NCBI RefSeq assembly: GCF_051401765.1
Contig: NC_135064.1
Coordinates: 29,114,001 to 29,178,000 of the forward strand
Reading direction: 5' to 3'
Length of the DNA stretch: 64,000 bases
DNA from: Calliopsis andreniformis
Lineage: Eukaryota; Arthropoda; Insecta; Hymenoptera; Andrenidae
Positions 1-15,208 of this stretch are shown piece by piece. A program made the position numbers and the translations under genes. Below the pieces are notes generated by a model. The model was not told the DNA's origin. It searched no databases and saw only the letters and a list, made by a program, of their open reading frames with translations. How positions within the stretch are numbered: the stretch's first letter is position 1; each line of letters opens with the position of its first letter.

Positions 1-1663
1 TACTCTCGCTGCACGAAAAATTTGATGCAGGCTCGATACGATACGTTTTTCCCGAACTGTCCTGCCCACCAACGAATTCGAGGACCTTAACATTCCGGAT
101 ACGCTTTACGAGGACTGGTCCTTTCGAAATGACTGACCTAGAAGCGAAAGAACGAACCTTTTCATCGTACGTCCTCGGTCGAACCAACTTGTGATCTACG
201 ATCCAAGAGGAGCCTCGACGAACGACACAACTCCAACATAAAAATAACCTAGCTAGATCACGTTTTATAGACGACCGTTTGAAAGTTTAAAGCGAAGACA
301 CAGGAAGTTGCTCAGTCGAAATACGTAAAATCTTAGATCAGCTATCCTTATCGCGCACTCAACTTATTAAATTCTTCAACTCGTTTTCTTTCGTCAATTT
401 TTCCCCATAACTTGTTTGTCCAAAAGCTGCGCCATTTTAACCAAGAAATATGGAAAATTACAAAGCTAGGGAAATATCTCGGCTTTTAGCGTGTGAACAA
501 TACCGTACGACGGTGTAACCATCCGCTTCGTTCCGAACTTTTATCATTTTTCCTTATTTCGTAAAACTTTTTAGCCGTGAAATCATCTCACGGGACGTCA
601 AGAGTTTTACCTTTTTTTTATTATAACCGTGCCGACACATTTCTTGTTTTTACCAACAGCTATTCTATTTAATACTCATGCGTCTCCATCAACGCACATC
701 AATAACGATAAACCTTGCTTCGTTTATCGAACATTTTTATTAAACGTAGAATCGACCTAAGTTACTTTTCATTTGCATTGTGTTCCCTAATTCCCAAGTT
801 TAACCAAACACAGATTTCCAGAAAGACAATAGTTACATCGGTAACAGGTAATTGTCGGAGGTAGGATTGGAATCCTCCTTCCTCTCGTGTAATTCAACGA
901 AAGGTTTCCATTAAACCGCATTCGCTCGCCCCGACAACCATCACTTCCTTACCTTAATAATGAATTTCAAGGTATGCCAAGTGGCAGCTTGCAACGTTAC
1001 CTACGACATGACTAATGACTCGCACGATACTAGCCGTGCATTGATATGTCGCGGAGAGTTAAGAAACTCTAATGAAATTTCGTTCGCACTAGGACAGCGA
1101 CGGCCCTCTAAATTATTTCACTCCTCATTAATTTGTCGCTGACGTATATATGTAGCTCTATATAAAACTTCATGCAGTTTTGATGAGCTGTCTACAATTT
1201 TAGACAAGGTAATGAATAAATCAATACTGAACCATGAAAGTCCCTTCGCGTTTAGAATGTAATTGAACAGTACGACTGAAGGAAATTTTCAGATTTCTTG
1301 TTTCAGCAGCCGAAGGAATCGTTGCACCACCACGAATGCTTCTATCGTTTATGCCAAGTAACCTGCAGGAGTCAATTAAGATTACATCGGAAACATTATG
1401 TCATTACGGTTCGGTGAACAGAAAGTCAAGAAGATTGTCATTATGCCTGCCATAAGAATGTTTTCACAGTGTATGAAGGATGAATTTTGCGAAAGAAAAT
1501 TGAGATCCTCAAACGAGAGGTGCCATCGGCAGTCGCTGAAGCATTAAGTGGCATTTCCGCTTCGATGCACTTTTTGTGCATCGATGCTTGGGCCGCGAAA
1601 AGGTCTAGGAGAAACGAACGCACTCTCTTCGCATATGTCGACTTCGATCGACAACGTCACCCC
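1..1663. other. Non-coding stretch, no gene seen
   Basis: AT-rich sequence with only short open frames of no recognisable family. No RNA gene or mobile element noted. Confidence 0.5.
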
Positions 1664-1706
1664 TCGCGTCGCGTCGCGTCGCGTCGCGTCGCGTCGCGTC
1701 GCGTCG
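1664..1706. repeat. (gcgtc)n pentanucleotide array, about 8.6 copies
   Basis: A perfect tandem of the pentamer gcgtc (gcgac on the other strand), 43 nt long, followed by one diverged base. The arginine/alanine/serine/valine-rich frames crossing it on both strands are products of the repeat, not genes. Confidence 0.95.
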
Positions 1707-4700
1707 TGCCATGTAGGCGTCTATTTCCGTGGAATTTCAGCCGTATTTCCGCTCTCAGGATTTTCGACGTACACCACTGCCGTCGATTGCGTTCAGGCGA
1801 ACTTTCGTATTCCGAGTCACACTTCCGACATCTGTCGTTCATTCTTTCTGTTCGTTTCTTTTTTCAGTAGCTGTTCGTTTCTGACAGGCCAATTCGTTCG
1901 TGGACACCCGATTTTTCAACGTATCTCGCGACGACATATCGATATCTCTGTTACTTCTTTTCGTTACTATTCGAGCATTAATCTTTCGTCAGTTTAGATC
2001 ACTAATCTTTATAGATTAGAGGTACGTAATATGAATAAACATGAAACTCAAATAGTCGAACGCTCTCCCAATACAGCTATGTGTTAATCTTTCGTCTGAT
2101 TCTCACACAATCATTTCTTGACCATTTTGTTTCATACTTAGAGCAAGCATACAGTATAAGGCTAAACTCAACCTCCCAATGACAAAACATAGTTGAAAGT
2201 TATTATTTTCGACGACACTTGAAAATAGCAATATGTAGATATAGAGGATCACTACTTAACCATGCTTTCATCTATCTATATTATCTTTTTTCGTGCAGAG
2301 AAAGGTCTCAAAGAAATGCTTAACAATATTCCATGAGCGATGGCTTTTGTCTGCAGCTGCTTGTTAAAACTTCAGGAATTCCTTTGCGCTTCGAATGCTG
2401 CAAGGAGATCTTTTACCGAAAACTGTTATGCACTCACGGCGCTAATGATAGTAATTTACTGGAGCAATAGATTAACTTAATGATTCTTTTCTCTAAAGAA
2501 ATTTTTTACGGTAACTTTCCTTGCGAATCCATTTGCATTCACTCTAGTATACTTTATGATCTTATTATTTACATGAGTAGACACGAAAAAATAGCTATCT
2601 ATAAGCACGTGATATTAAAAAAAGGAGTTTTCTCTGGTCTTTGTACCTCGAGTAGCCAACGAAATCTGTGATCAATATATTTTTGAAAGTCAGTTTGTAT
2701 CTGCCACTGAAAACGATGTCTATCATTAGCTTCAATAGCTTCAGAAATGTAGATACTGGACGTTATACAGAAATGCATAACGAGTTGCATATGCAATGCG
2801 CAATGCAGTTTCATATTTTCGTCTCCAAGTAGGGAATTTACATTGCTACTTTTACTACGAATTTCGTAACAGGGTGACAGATGGCTTTTCGCGTTTGAGC
2901 GGTTCAAGAAACGGCGCAGAAGTTCTTTTTTCGAACAAATAATTTTAATATGAAACGATCAAAGCACTGCGACGCTCTAACGACGCAGTTGCTAGCCATT
3001 TTTCCTGTTTTATGGAAACACACGGAACTCATTTGGATTTAACCCAGTTTCATCGTGAACCGACGCCATGACCGAGATCACGAGGGAATACGCTCGTAAA
3101 CGAAGAAGGTACTCCTAAAGAGAGAGAACGATGAGAAGAGAGTGCGAATGATATAATTTCATTTCTCGCATTTCTTACGATATTTCTGCCACATTTTTCT
3201 CCAACATTTCTACACTATTTTCTATTTTTTTACGATAGTAAGAAAAGTCTAAAGTTTGTTACACGACGATGGTGTTTTAAAGATGATCAAATGAGAACGA
3301 GTCTAATTTGAAATAATACACATATATCTTTAGAACTGTGCAAATATTACTGATGCTTTGCTAATAACCAACTGTCGTTTTAATTAAGTATTCAACTGAA
3401 AATTTGAAAGTTTGAGAATTTTAAATTTTGAAAATTTGAAAATTTGAAAATTTGAAAATTTGAAAATGTGAAAATTTAAAAATGTGAAAATTTGAAAATT
3501 TGAAATTTTGATTAATTTAAGAAAGTTTTATACCTTTCTGAACGTTACATTCACCTGATATCCACCTCAATTCGCATGCTGATAAAAAATTGAATAACAT
3601 TGAAATGGTAGACATCTCTCATTAATATTATTTTTCTGAAAAGATTCTTTCCTCGGGCAGTTCTAATGAATTCGGAGAGTAAGATTTCGAGCGACGTGCC
3701 CAGGGGAGTTGGTCCTTAATGTATCGTCGTTAACGCATTATCTTCTCACAGATAATAACCTGGTCGGGTCGTTCTATATTGGCGCAATGCCATCGCGCGC
3801 TGCTGCGCTAGGCAAAAAGTGCATGACGAATGAAGTGCACGCTCCCCCTAATACTGCAAAATTCATTTCATCGCTGCGGCTGCGAGCAACATCGCGCCCA
3901 GGCACCTACTTGCCAAGACCCATCGCGGTGTAAAACATTATTCCACATTACACTTCACGAGCTAGAGAACGCTGGATGAATTATTCCCTCGGTTTCTTCT
4001 TACTGCGTCGAATCGCGCGTTAAAGGTCCCACTATTGGCGAACGTTTAAACGGTGAAGGAACAGAACGATCCTTAATATGCTTAGAACTACTGAGACAAT
4101 TACGATGATTTTTTGTTCGAAACTATGTAAAATGATGATAATTCTGAAGGATTAAAGACATGAAAAATGCAACTGCAATAGAATTGATATTGAGACCTGT
4201 TGTTAATTGATGCGTTTATTTACCGCAAAGCAGCCGCATGCAATTGAGAAGTTGATTAAATGAAAGCAACAAGGTCGATGTCAGTGATGAGAAAAGCTGG
4301 AAGGGATCGTAGGATTGATATTAATATGAAATTGCCGTTGGCCCTTCTGCCGTCCTAGGACTGCTTCTGTGCAAAATTGCTTCGAGTTAGTTAGGCGATC
4401 AGGCATTCTCCAACCGTTCTTGTAGAGAAAGGGAAGGAAATTTCGTAGAGCCGTTCTTCTCCCTATGACGAGACGAGTTTCACAGATTTGCCATAAATAA
4501 CCACTTGCTTAACCCTCCTTAAATCCAAATGATTCTACGGAGTAAGTTTACACCGTGGATCCCAGAATCCCCATCGAGTAACTGCAAGTACCGCCTTCAT
4601 CTCGACAACGAACCGTATTAAGCAGTGGCTTCAACATTTTAATGAAACTCCACAATCCCTCTCTCACCGCAGAAATGAAAACTTTTCAAGTACTATTACC

Positions 4701-7700
4701 AGTATCCTTTGATCTTAATCGATCACTCGAAGGCAAACTGTACCCCAACGCAAAGGGATCGCATTCTTGTTTATTCAATTTACTGTGACAAGTAACGATA
4801 ATGGATCGATGAAAACTTTATGATAGCTCTATCATACGATAGCTCAGGTCGTCCTGAATAGAAGTAATTTCAACTAATTTCAATTCATTTAAACGCTGTA
4901 TCCAATGATGTTTAATATAATAGATATTATACTAAAGTATTTGCAAGAGACGTTCGACCTTTTTTACTCACAACCGTTGATATGTTCAATAATAGTGAAA
5001 TATTTTTGACGAAATGACTGACTACATTTTGTGAAACAAGCCTGCCACCCCAAAAATTGCATTCCCATTGCAAATTTCAAACGTGCAACGGACACTCGAA
5101 ATGCAATTTTCACGCGACACACATTGCAGCGACCTCATTTGTTACATTGAAATTGACTTATTTCCTCGAATGTGAGGAATGTGACGAGAATTTGATCCAA
5201 ACAGGAATACTCACGGTGCTCATTCATTTTAGTCGAGGACAGATAATTTAACTTAATAATTATATTCCTCGTGTAAAGGTAAACCACTCTAACCGGCTAC
5301 TATAAAATGCACAGTATGCAAAAGCTGCATTACATTTTCGTTCGGATTCACAACAGTCACTATTACGTTTCAAAACATAATTATGGAATAGGAAACGATT
5401 AATCTTTTACGAACAAACCGTTCGTAATGTAATTTATAAAAAATGGAGATGCAATGATATTTTTCTCTCTCGGAAAAACGAGAATCGACGCAATGGCAGT
5501 GCTCAGAATCAGACTGGACCATTTTGTTTATGCGGATCAAGAGTTAGACTCCGACCGACAGATAATTGGAAACTCATTACTTTTGCATTCCGCATCGTAT
5601 GTTGGTAATTAACCTGTCGTTTGCACTCCCACACTTTCTCGTTGGCCGTTTTTATATCACCGACTTGCGTCAAAGAGTTTCCAGCCTCTCATTTCCACCG
5701 ACATAAAATGATTCTACTTTTCGTGAGAAATAAAGCGTACCGTACCTCATTAAGAATTTCCGTCTTTTTAGTTCGAAAGAAACAGAAAACGCCGCAATAA
5801 ATTTCTTTTAACGTTTGAACATCAACCTAACACATTTCTTTTCGTTCAGTCTCGATTCTCTAGTTCAGTACGAAACAACGATGCTTTATTCTTTGTTCAA
5901 CTATCGATAATGATTTTGTGGTAGATTTCAGTAATGATTTCAGAGGTAGAGAGTTCCACTGATAGAATCAGAAATTCGCCAACAAGTCAGAATCTGAAAT
6001 CGTGTGACAAACATTACTTCAAGATGATAGCTCCATCCTATAGCTCTTCGGTGTTCCAACTAACCCGTCTATTATGACGAGAATTTCTCTGTGGACTGAA
6101 CTTCCGGACTCTGACTGCTCCACGCAAATATTTGCTTTCTGCTCTTACGAACTGGTTGCGAGAAAGTTCGTTGAACCCTAAAAAAGTTCGTAACTTTCGA
6201 GTCAATGTTTCTCTTGATCGCGTTACTAAACTGAATCGAAAACCAGCTGTATCGTTAACGTATTCATAGGTTTTAACAGTAACAAATGTGTATATGCATA
6301 AAAATAGATTCTTTAAAGCTGTATGCGTGAGTTGCTAATAATATTTATGAAAAATGTCCAATGTAACTTTGTAATCTGTATGGAACTCTTCGGAAGATAT
6401 TGACTGTTTTCATAACAAAGTTCTATCCAATAGGTACAATGTGAAAGTGAAAAATAGTGGTGGTAAGATCTCGGAAAAAGATAATAACGGCGTGTAAGAG
6501 AACAGTCGGCGCGCTTTCAATTTTGAGTTTACCTCTGCCTCTGAAACCGATTCCTTCCGCTCATGAATTTTCATAACCAATTTATCTCGAGCTCTTGAAT
6601 CTAGCCTTCCTCTGTTCCGCTTAAAGTACAGAGTAAACGTTTCTAAAATTACGCGCAACAAGGTGCACGTTACATTTAACATTGACCCCACGAATCGCCA
6701 AAAGTAACGAAAGGAAATTATTCACGCTCGAAAGAATTGAAAACGTGACAAATAATTCAGTGATGTACATTAAGTTACGTCGAATACCTCGCTCACGTCA
6801 CGAACCTTTTCTTTCATTATTTTTCTCTGAAAGAAAGGAAACATTCCACCATTGTGCGCTTATTCGAAGAAACGACGCGTTACATAACAGAAGCAGCAAA
6901 TGACTCGAGGTAAGACTGGAAACGCCATGCTTAAGACCCTCAAAGGAGCTCCGATTTAATTAGACGAAATAGCGGCAGCGAACATTTAAGGAGTCGCTGT
7001 TCTCGAAACTGGCTGAACCCAAGTGCTTCCTTCGTCTCCACAAAAACTTATATTCGCGTTTCTCTTTCAACTCACCCAATTACCTTCACCTCGCAAAGTG
7101 CTGACTACGATTGGTCTGCGTCAGGGTCGCTCTGTCACTGAGACTTCTCCTTGCTAAGAAGCTATCTCTGTTGCGAAAAGACAAATAAGACGCAGAACAA
7201 CTGACAATGAGTATTTTTAACGAGTTACTTAGCTTACAATTAGGTATTTTAACTCCATACCTGATACGTAATCAAGTTTTTCTTCAGAAGCATTCTACGG
7301 CGAGAGAAAAGGGAAAATTGAAAGAAAGTATTATTAATGGCAAATCAAATGCTTTCCTATAAAAGGTCTTTCAATTTTCAACGAAAAACGAATATCTATA
7401 ACGGAAAAATGTTGCTCAAGTTGGTTGTTCCCAAAAATTATATTGGGAAATTGAGTTATTTAAATATACGTTTATTACGAAAAACAATTACTTTTATGCA
7501 GAGTTTAATTAAGCTGTTGGAAACATTCAAGATATTTGACGAAGATTTTTCATAAAACGAGCGTCTCTCTTACTATCGACCCCTACGGATACATTTTGAG
7601 ATAGATTATAAAGGGATGGTCAAAGGGCATTTTAATTAAACGTTTATTAGCCCGAATAATTAGACTGAACTTCTTTCTCAGATCTTTCGTTATAAGGCCA

Positions 7701-10667
7701 TAATCTCCCTACTGTCTTTTCTTTATGAACATATTTTCCGAAGTATTAATTAAAACCTGTGTAATTATATTTGCCTTACGCGTTCTCTGTACTAATTCGA
7801 TGTTCATAGCCCTGTATTTTTATTACGTGAAAATCATTCTTAATCGCACAGTAAATTTTTGCACGAAATAAATAAATTGATGCACCAAATATAGAATAAT
7901 GAAGAAGGGAAGAAGAATATAGAAGCACAAACGTAAGCTATACATTGTATATCGAAATATTTCCATACGCTGATCAAATTTTACGCATCCTGGCTTTCGT
8001 TAAAATTAGAATGCAATGTACTGAATGGATAAAACCATCGAAAAATTCCAGAATGGTAATAAACGTTTATTAAACATAACGTTTCATTCTCCTTTATCTG
8101 AGGATGAAAAAAGCATAAATTGCTCTATGTTAATACTTCCTCATAAACGGAGTTGTACTTGACGACATTTTTGACATGTCATTACCATTCTACTAGAATC
8201 TTAAATCAATTAGAGCTTTTTACTGTATTTACAAAATAAATGGCTACTGGTTTTGCCATCTAAAAGCCTTGCGAACGGTTAAATCAACTTCTAAAGGGCT
8301 TTGTTGCAGTAAATCGTCAAATTTGAATTACTTGCAACCAGTATAAATTCTCGTTAGACAATGATGCATTGTAATTGCTACAAATAGCTACCTATTTTGA
8401 CTTCTCCGAAGAAATAGAACCTGTATCAGATTGCGGTTGAATATTCTCTTGAGAAACGTTCGATCGTCTTTTCTGGGTGAAACGAATGAATTGTCGCTTT
8501 GACGAGTTATTACAGTTCTTGGAAAAAGTTATTATCCAGAAACGAAGAGGATGGCACGAAAGACGCTACCGCGTAAAATTGCTGACAACTGCAGACGTGT
8601 CTTAACGATAAGGCTCCAGCAATCTAAGCGCATAAGCTTCTTAAAAGCTTTGCCGTTTAATTAAGAAGAAGATACAGAAACGTAAAGAGCTTCTTTTCTG
8701 GTTACCTTATCTACAGGGAGATTCTCATAATTGGAATCGATTATAGGCTATTCTTACCAAAAGTTCCATGATCTTTTTTATCAAACCTTACTATTTTATC
8801 ATCTTATTTTTCTTGATACTTCTTTTCATATACATTATTATATTCTTTTTATATACATTATTTTAGAAGAATATACTTTTTAAGTGGTACATCTTAATTG
8901 TTAGAAAAGATAATAAAAAATCGATGAATAGAGAAACCTTGATGAAGAAATTTTGAGGAAATTTGCAATTATTCAATCTCACATGGCCTTTTACTTCCCA
9001 CCGTACTTTCTTTTACACGGAAAACAACTATGAATTGTCCTAGCCGACTAGAATCATCCTGTGGAATTCAGATATCGAAAAAATGGTACTTTCTATTTTG
9101 ACACGATCACATTCATTAGTCTTCATTGAGTACGTCATACTTATTCTAATTTCTTAATAGAAAACTGTTACTTTCTCGACAAATTATCGTTCATATAAAT
9201 GAAATTTTCTTCGTTTCTGATAGAGAAATGAATTATTCGGTCGATTCAACGATAGACAGCGATATTCATCGAGAAGCAGCAGCGAACCGAATGGATCGTC
9301 GATACACGTCGTTGCAATTATCACGCTCGATGAATTGTCTGCGCCTGTTGTATACTTTTCATCTCGATATCGATTGTTTATAAATACGTACGTTTTTGCC
9401 TGCCCGTTTCCATGCAAATGGAAACTGCGTTTGCCTCCACTAAAATTCAATAGAATATTATATCACGTATCAAAGTACATCCCCTAACGGACGGGTATGC
9501 TGGCAACGCATTAGTGGTCTTTTGCAAGATACACATCAATGGCGCGATTCACAAATGGTAGGAATATTGATGACCGAGACTAAAGACGTCATTTTGGAGG
9601 TTGAGCCGTGAGAAAACTGTTAAACGTTTCTGTATCGTTAAAATGAGAATTCTCACATGTCAAGGTGAATTTTGCGATTCAGTTTTTCTGAAAAGGAAAC
9701 CGATGACATTGTCGACGGCATCGTAGAAGCTGCACAAAGTTCTTTTACTCAATGTACGCTCGTCCTATAAATATGGAAATTCCTAAGGCATGCTTCAGCC
9801 ATTCGGTTCTTGTCGTTTCGCGCAACACCTTCACCAGTCTCCGTTGCATCCCCTTCATTCCCATTCCACGTCCGCCCGATATGCAGTTCAGAAATATCTT
9901 GAAAATCTTACCCGTACACGTCGTGGGAAGAGATACCAACGGAATATTAAAGATCCGAATGTTCTCTTAAAGGTTTCGTTTCACGGCGGGGCGTAAATTG
10001 TCCAGCGAGCAATTTTCACCATCGATCGATTTTCTGATACTGAAAATCATCAAAATCACACAGTGAAGTCGAAAAGCGAATACAAGAATGTAGGTAGAGC
10101 GCTTTACCCTGGCAGATTTCCAAACAGGTCGACGCAACTTTCCAGATTCGACTTTAAACCGATCGATATGCATGCGAAAAAGGCAGTCTTTCGGCCTACT
10201 ATTGTCTCGAATCAGAGAATCAGAAGGCACCTATTAACTGTCTGAAAGGGCTTGTGCAATTATATGAGTATGAGAAAGAAAATGCGTATTTTACTAAAAA
10301 AATCCCCCATTGTATTCCAATATGTAGCTTCTGGCGTTTCAGCGTAAAAAGAAAAATTGGTTATTCAATGATTCTACAATTCTCCCAATTTTTTCCTTCT
10401 CCGAAATATTCACAACTCTTATATAAATACGTCCAACACTTATCTGCTATTTGCAATAGTAAAGGATAAACAGTATTTCACACAGAAAGTGTACGAATGA
10501 CACTTTCATTTTTCAAAGCATCACTCATGAAGCACGATACCCTTCCAGAGGACTCGCATTTCTAATGCGACATGATAACGTCGTTGCACGTACACCTCAC
10601 TTAGACCAGGTCAAATAGAACTCCTCCTAGCATTTCCGTGCTCATTCTTTCTTTCGTGGCACTGCAT
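1707..10667. other. Non-coding stretch, no gene seen
   Basis: AT-rich, with an AAAATTTG-type tandem repeat at 3398-3510. Open frames (for example 6410-6691 on the minus strand and 9184-9450 on the minus strand) show no domain or family signature. Confidence 0.45.
3398..3510. repeat. AT-rich octamer tandem repeat (gaaaattt)
   Basis: About a dozen imperfect copies of gaaaattt, with gtgaaaat, taaaaat and gaaagttt variants. The unit is partly self-complementary (aaattt). Confidence 0.85.
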
Positions 10668-10684
10668 CGCGTTGCGTCGCGTCG
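10668..10684. repeat. Short degenerate gcgtc-type relic
   Basis: The sequence gcgttgcgtcgcgtcgg holds three imperfect units of the same pentamer seen at 1664 and 36763. It may be a decayed or nascent array. Confidence 0.5.
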
Positions 10685-13600
10685 GTAGAAACCGAAGAAT
10701 CGCGAAATGGGTTACGAGAACGCATCGCTGCAGAAGGAACTTCCCTTGCTTTCGATCGAAAAATACATTTCACAAGACTTTAACACAGGAATCATCGTGT
10801 GTGAAGAAACTAGAAGAGCAGTATCGTACATTAGAGTAACCGAAGGGTGCGTCCATTTCTTTTCCATCGATAGCGTTAAAAACTAATCGAGGCGTTACTT
10901 AATAGATTTCCAAATAAATAGAGTGAATATCCTTCGATAAAGGTGCTCACACCGTTTCTTATGTCCACCATCTAAAACTAGGGCCGCCTTCGAACCGTCT
11001 CAGGCAACGTTACCGGGAGTTGGGCGTTATCGACTTAACGGCTGATACCGTTATAAATTTCAGATTTGTTACACGATTCTTCCCTATTTCATCGGCTTGT
11101 GGCACAAGAGAAAAAGGCTATCTTGTATTGGTGACATAACAACATCGTAAATTGCGAATTGATATATCGTTCAGCTTGGATATTGCAGGACGCGTCGTTA
11201 TTTATCCCCTTGACCTACGCGTACCTTCGCACAATCGTACTAAAACGAAACGAATCACGAACATGTCCGTCACTGGATATTTATACCTTACAAATATTCG
11301 ATTAAAGTTACCATTGAAATCGACCGCGTTAGGTTCCGTATCAAACCATCAAAATTCATTAGCAAAATACAGAAAAATCAACTTCTAACTATGTATTCCT
11401 ATACATATGCTCTGCCTAAACATGGGATTGGACATATGTACTACATAATTATAAGGCATAGAAATACGAGTTTGAAATTATTATATCTCGTTGATATATC
11501 ATCGGATATTTCGTCTATTGCACCGATTTCTATACGTACGCTTTATTACAATACATACACTAATTACGAAAAGTAATTCGCTGGCAATTTCTAGATAACT
11601 TTGACTAGTATAGTGAAGTATGTTAAAACTACACTCTAAACGGAGTACGTCTCTCGTTCTTCAGTGAGATGAACGATAGAGCATAAAGACAAGTGTAAAA
11701 GAGTTGGCGAACGACTTGTCGTTATCACGGTTGAAGCAATCCTCTTGCAACTGAGATCACGATCGAAACGGAGAATGCTCTTTCTTTGAACTCGAACTAT
11801 CGAAAGTAAGTATTCGAACCGTTTCAAATTGACTAGCGCATCATTCTATTTCAATTGCTCGATCTAACTATTCTGTGGCTGAGGCAACCGCGCTACACCT
11901 GGGATGATTGGTCTTGCCACAACAAGAGTTCTCTTCGCGACTCTGCAGGGAAACGTTTGCAACTGGGCCATTTATCCGCTGGGAGCAATGTGCTGCAACT
12001 AACGTAACTTAGCAGGTATATTAAATTAGGAGGTGGTTTCGATTAATTAGTTGCGTTAGTAGATAATTCATCTTTTTCCACGTCAAATTACTTATTTCAT
12101 AACGAAACCTAATTGCAACTAGTTTGGTAAATTATTACAAGCACATATAGGTATAATCTAACTTGTACAAAAACGAGTACCTGTCAGTGTATTATTTAGA
12201 ATGGAAACTGAGCAATACCTATATGTATATGTATGCGACAAGTTTTACAATCCATTTTCGTCTGTTTTTCAAATTTTTTTAAACTGTGAAAGTTTCATGC
12301 AGAAATAACGCTGACTTTAAAACGTGACTCTCGGTTTACAAAGTGCAGATAAACATTTGAAAAACGTGCAAAAAAAAGACGGAAAATCAATATTTCCAGA
12401 ACTAACGAGGAGAAATTCAGTGACGACCAGATAGAGCGATTTTTGACATTAAAAAGCTCTGTGACGATCTTGTAAGCGTGTTACACGTGTAATATGAAAT
12501 TTCTTCGCCATTAAATACTTCGAACAACGCTTAAATCCTTCGCCAGCAATGGCACGTAGCTTAGCAAAGGTGCATACATTGAAGATAAAATACGAAACTC
12601 AGAGAGGAACCGTGTACCTCTGTTTAAGTACCACAGGAGTACACGCACGAGGGACATAGGATCTTCCTGTCCCGTCGTCCCTTTTCATTCTCCCAAATTG
12701 AGCCTCCGATCCTCGATCCATTTCTCAAAAGGTTTCTCTCTCCTCTCCATCTTCTCTGAAACAAGACCTCAAAATGGAGGAGAATGAAGACAGGGGAGAG
12801 TAGAGAAGGAGGGTGTAAAGTAGGTGGTAGAAAGAGGAAGGAGCTTAGAGATCTGGCAGAAAGGACTTCAAAGAGGACAGAAGCCCTCTGAGGGATGGAT
12901 CAGGATGGATACAAACATCTCTAGTGGAGGTGGAAAATTACAGAAGGACACCTGCCCTTGCCTAAGTATCTACCTTCGAGGTGCTCACCCAGAGGATCTC
13001 AGGCGAGATCTGTCCCTAGCGAAACCAGGGAAGGATCTGAGGAACTGATAGTCTCGAAGTTGTATTTATAACTTTCTAGATGTAGGAGATAATGCCGTCG
13101 ACTCGAGCAATTGCTTGTTAAATCCGCGAAATTAACCTATCGAGGAACAGGTATTTTATAGCGATATTTGATATGTCTAATGAATCAGAAATTCGAGTCA
13201 AAATTCTAACTGCTAATAACTGTTCGTTTTATAAAAAGATATATAGCAATAGCGAGTTCCACAGCAACGATCGAATAGAAGTTAGCGAGTTGGAGTGAAG
13301 TACTTAGATCAGGGGTAAAGACGAAAGAGTTTCGTACCTCTTCGCGGAGCACTTTTTCGTAAGCGACTTAGAGAACGTGTTACTAGTGAACGAACTTCCC
13401 ATCCGATAAAGATTTAGATTTTCCCTTTGAAAGCGAAGGGAAAAACTACGAGCCGGTCGTGGACCAAACGAGTCGTCTCAAGGATTTCATCATTTTACGA
13501 CTGCAGAGAATGCCGAGCGATAATGCGTTAAAGCGATGATTCTTTCCCTCTTGTACGACTAAAGTACCGATGATGAATCGATTTTCAGCTTTTTAGGTTT

Positions 13601-15178
13601 CTACAGAGTCCAACGGATACTATCGCCCTTATCCCCTTAAAGGCAAGAAGCGCTTTACGCCAGACATCATATCTGAGTAAATCACAGTAAAACAATTGAA
13701 CCGAATTTTTAAGTAAGTTAGACACAATAAGAACGATAAGTTTGAAGTTCCAAATGAAATACAATAATGATCTGTACCCTAGTTTTGGTTAGCATAGAGC
13801 CACATTCGTTTGAAAGTGCTTTTTGCGAACAGTTTAATACGAGAACGATCGAATGAGAGTCGCAAGCGTTCAGCAATGGGATCCTTTGCAATCCTAACGT
13901 CTTTTAAACGCAGAGTGTGTATCTTTCAAAGCGGGTCTCTCCGAGTATTTGCACAGCATGCTTCGGCCAGTATTTACAGCCGTTTCTGCACACGTCAAAG
14001 GGAAATTGAAACGCCAAGCGTAAACCACATTAGTTGTGTACGATTCATCACTACGAAATCTCTAATAGTGACTTGGCGTTGTTAAACAAACCTAATTTTC
14101 GCGAGCAAATATTGGAATATGTATATCAGGAGTACCTACAATTACGTTTTGTAGAAGTTGAAGGAAATTTGAAATTCAACGATTTTCTACAGTGTACGTA
14201 CGCATGTAGATATCTTTTAGGAATTCCAATTAACGTATTCGTTCAAATTACATTCTAAAAGCTGGACATACCAGGAGGTAAACCTTAAGAAGCGAAGGAA
14301 ATTTTGAAAGAAGAAATTCAGGAATAACGTTCGTTTCCTGGCATGCTTTACAAACGCTTGACAAACTCGGCACAACGCCAGATGAAACGGTCGAGTAAAC
14401 AAAGGGGCTAGGGTGCAATAGTAGTGTTCGGCAAGTTTGACAAACGGTCCAACGTACATATATTTTGAATATGGTTCTCTATAATTGCATTTAATGTTTA
14501 TTCATAAGCATCTGCATGTACCTGTTTGGGAAACGTGTCTTCGTTTAAGGCGCCGCGCCATCACTCCTCACTTTTATATTTATAGGAGTTCTAAAAAAAA
14601 AATCGGCAACGATTCATTATGCGAGATCAATATAAAATTTAGAGTTAAAATATTTTTAGTTCAACAGCGATCTTGCCATTGTATTTTTTATTATAACATG
14701 GAGGGTTGAATTTCATAACGAATGTCACTTTTACGGTAAATCTCCACCTATGCTGACTCAGAAATGTTTTCGTGAAATTCACAAGCACCGGTTTTTCGTT
14801 TACAGTGTGCATCGAAACGTCTCGAATATTCGCGTCCATGCATATACTCATTCTCTAGAACGAGGATTTTTGGTGGTACAGATGAGAGCGGGAAACGGTT
14901 CCCGGAAAACTTGCAGTACAATCTTGCGAAGGGAAAACATCGTGAATTATTTATTAATGGTCGTGCATGCTCGAACTTTACTCCATAAAACGTAAATTCA
15001 CTATTTTCCTAGTTCTGTAACAAGAAATAGCCCCCGGTGGCCGTAAGCGCTGCTTCCATTTACGCCTTCGCTTACGCGACTAATGCAGTTGCGTACGCGG
15101 CGTCATCGTGTCATTAGGTCATATCCAGTCTACGAGGGCAGATAGCGGTTGGATATTGCTATCTCGATACACGATATC

Positions 15179-15208
15179 CGATACGCGATACGCGATACGC
15201 GATATGCG
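15179..15208. repeat. Heptamer tandem (cgatacg), about 4 copies
   Basis: Three perfect cgatacg units and one cgatatg, preceded by diverged copies (cgatacacgatatc). Confidence 0.85.

Noticed and set aside
1487..1997. Overlapping Arg/Ala/Ser/Val-rich frames on both strands
   Set aside because: They arise from translating the gcgtc pentamer array in several frames.
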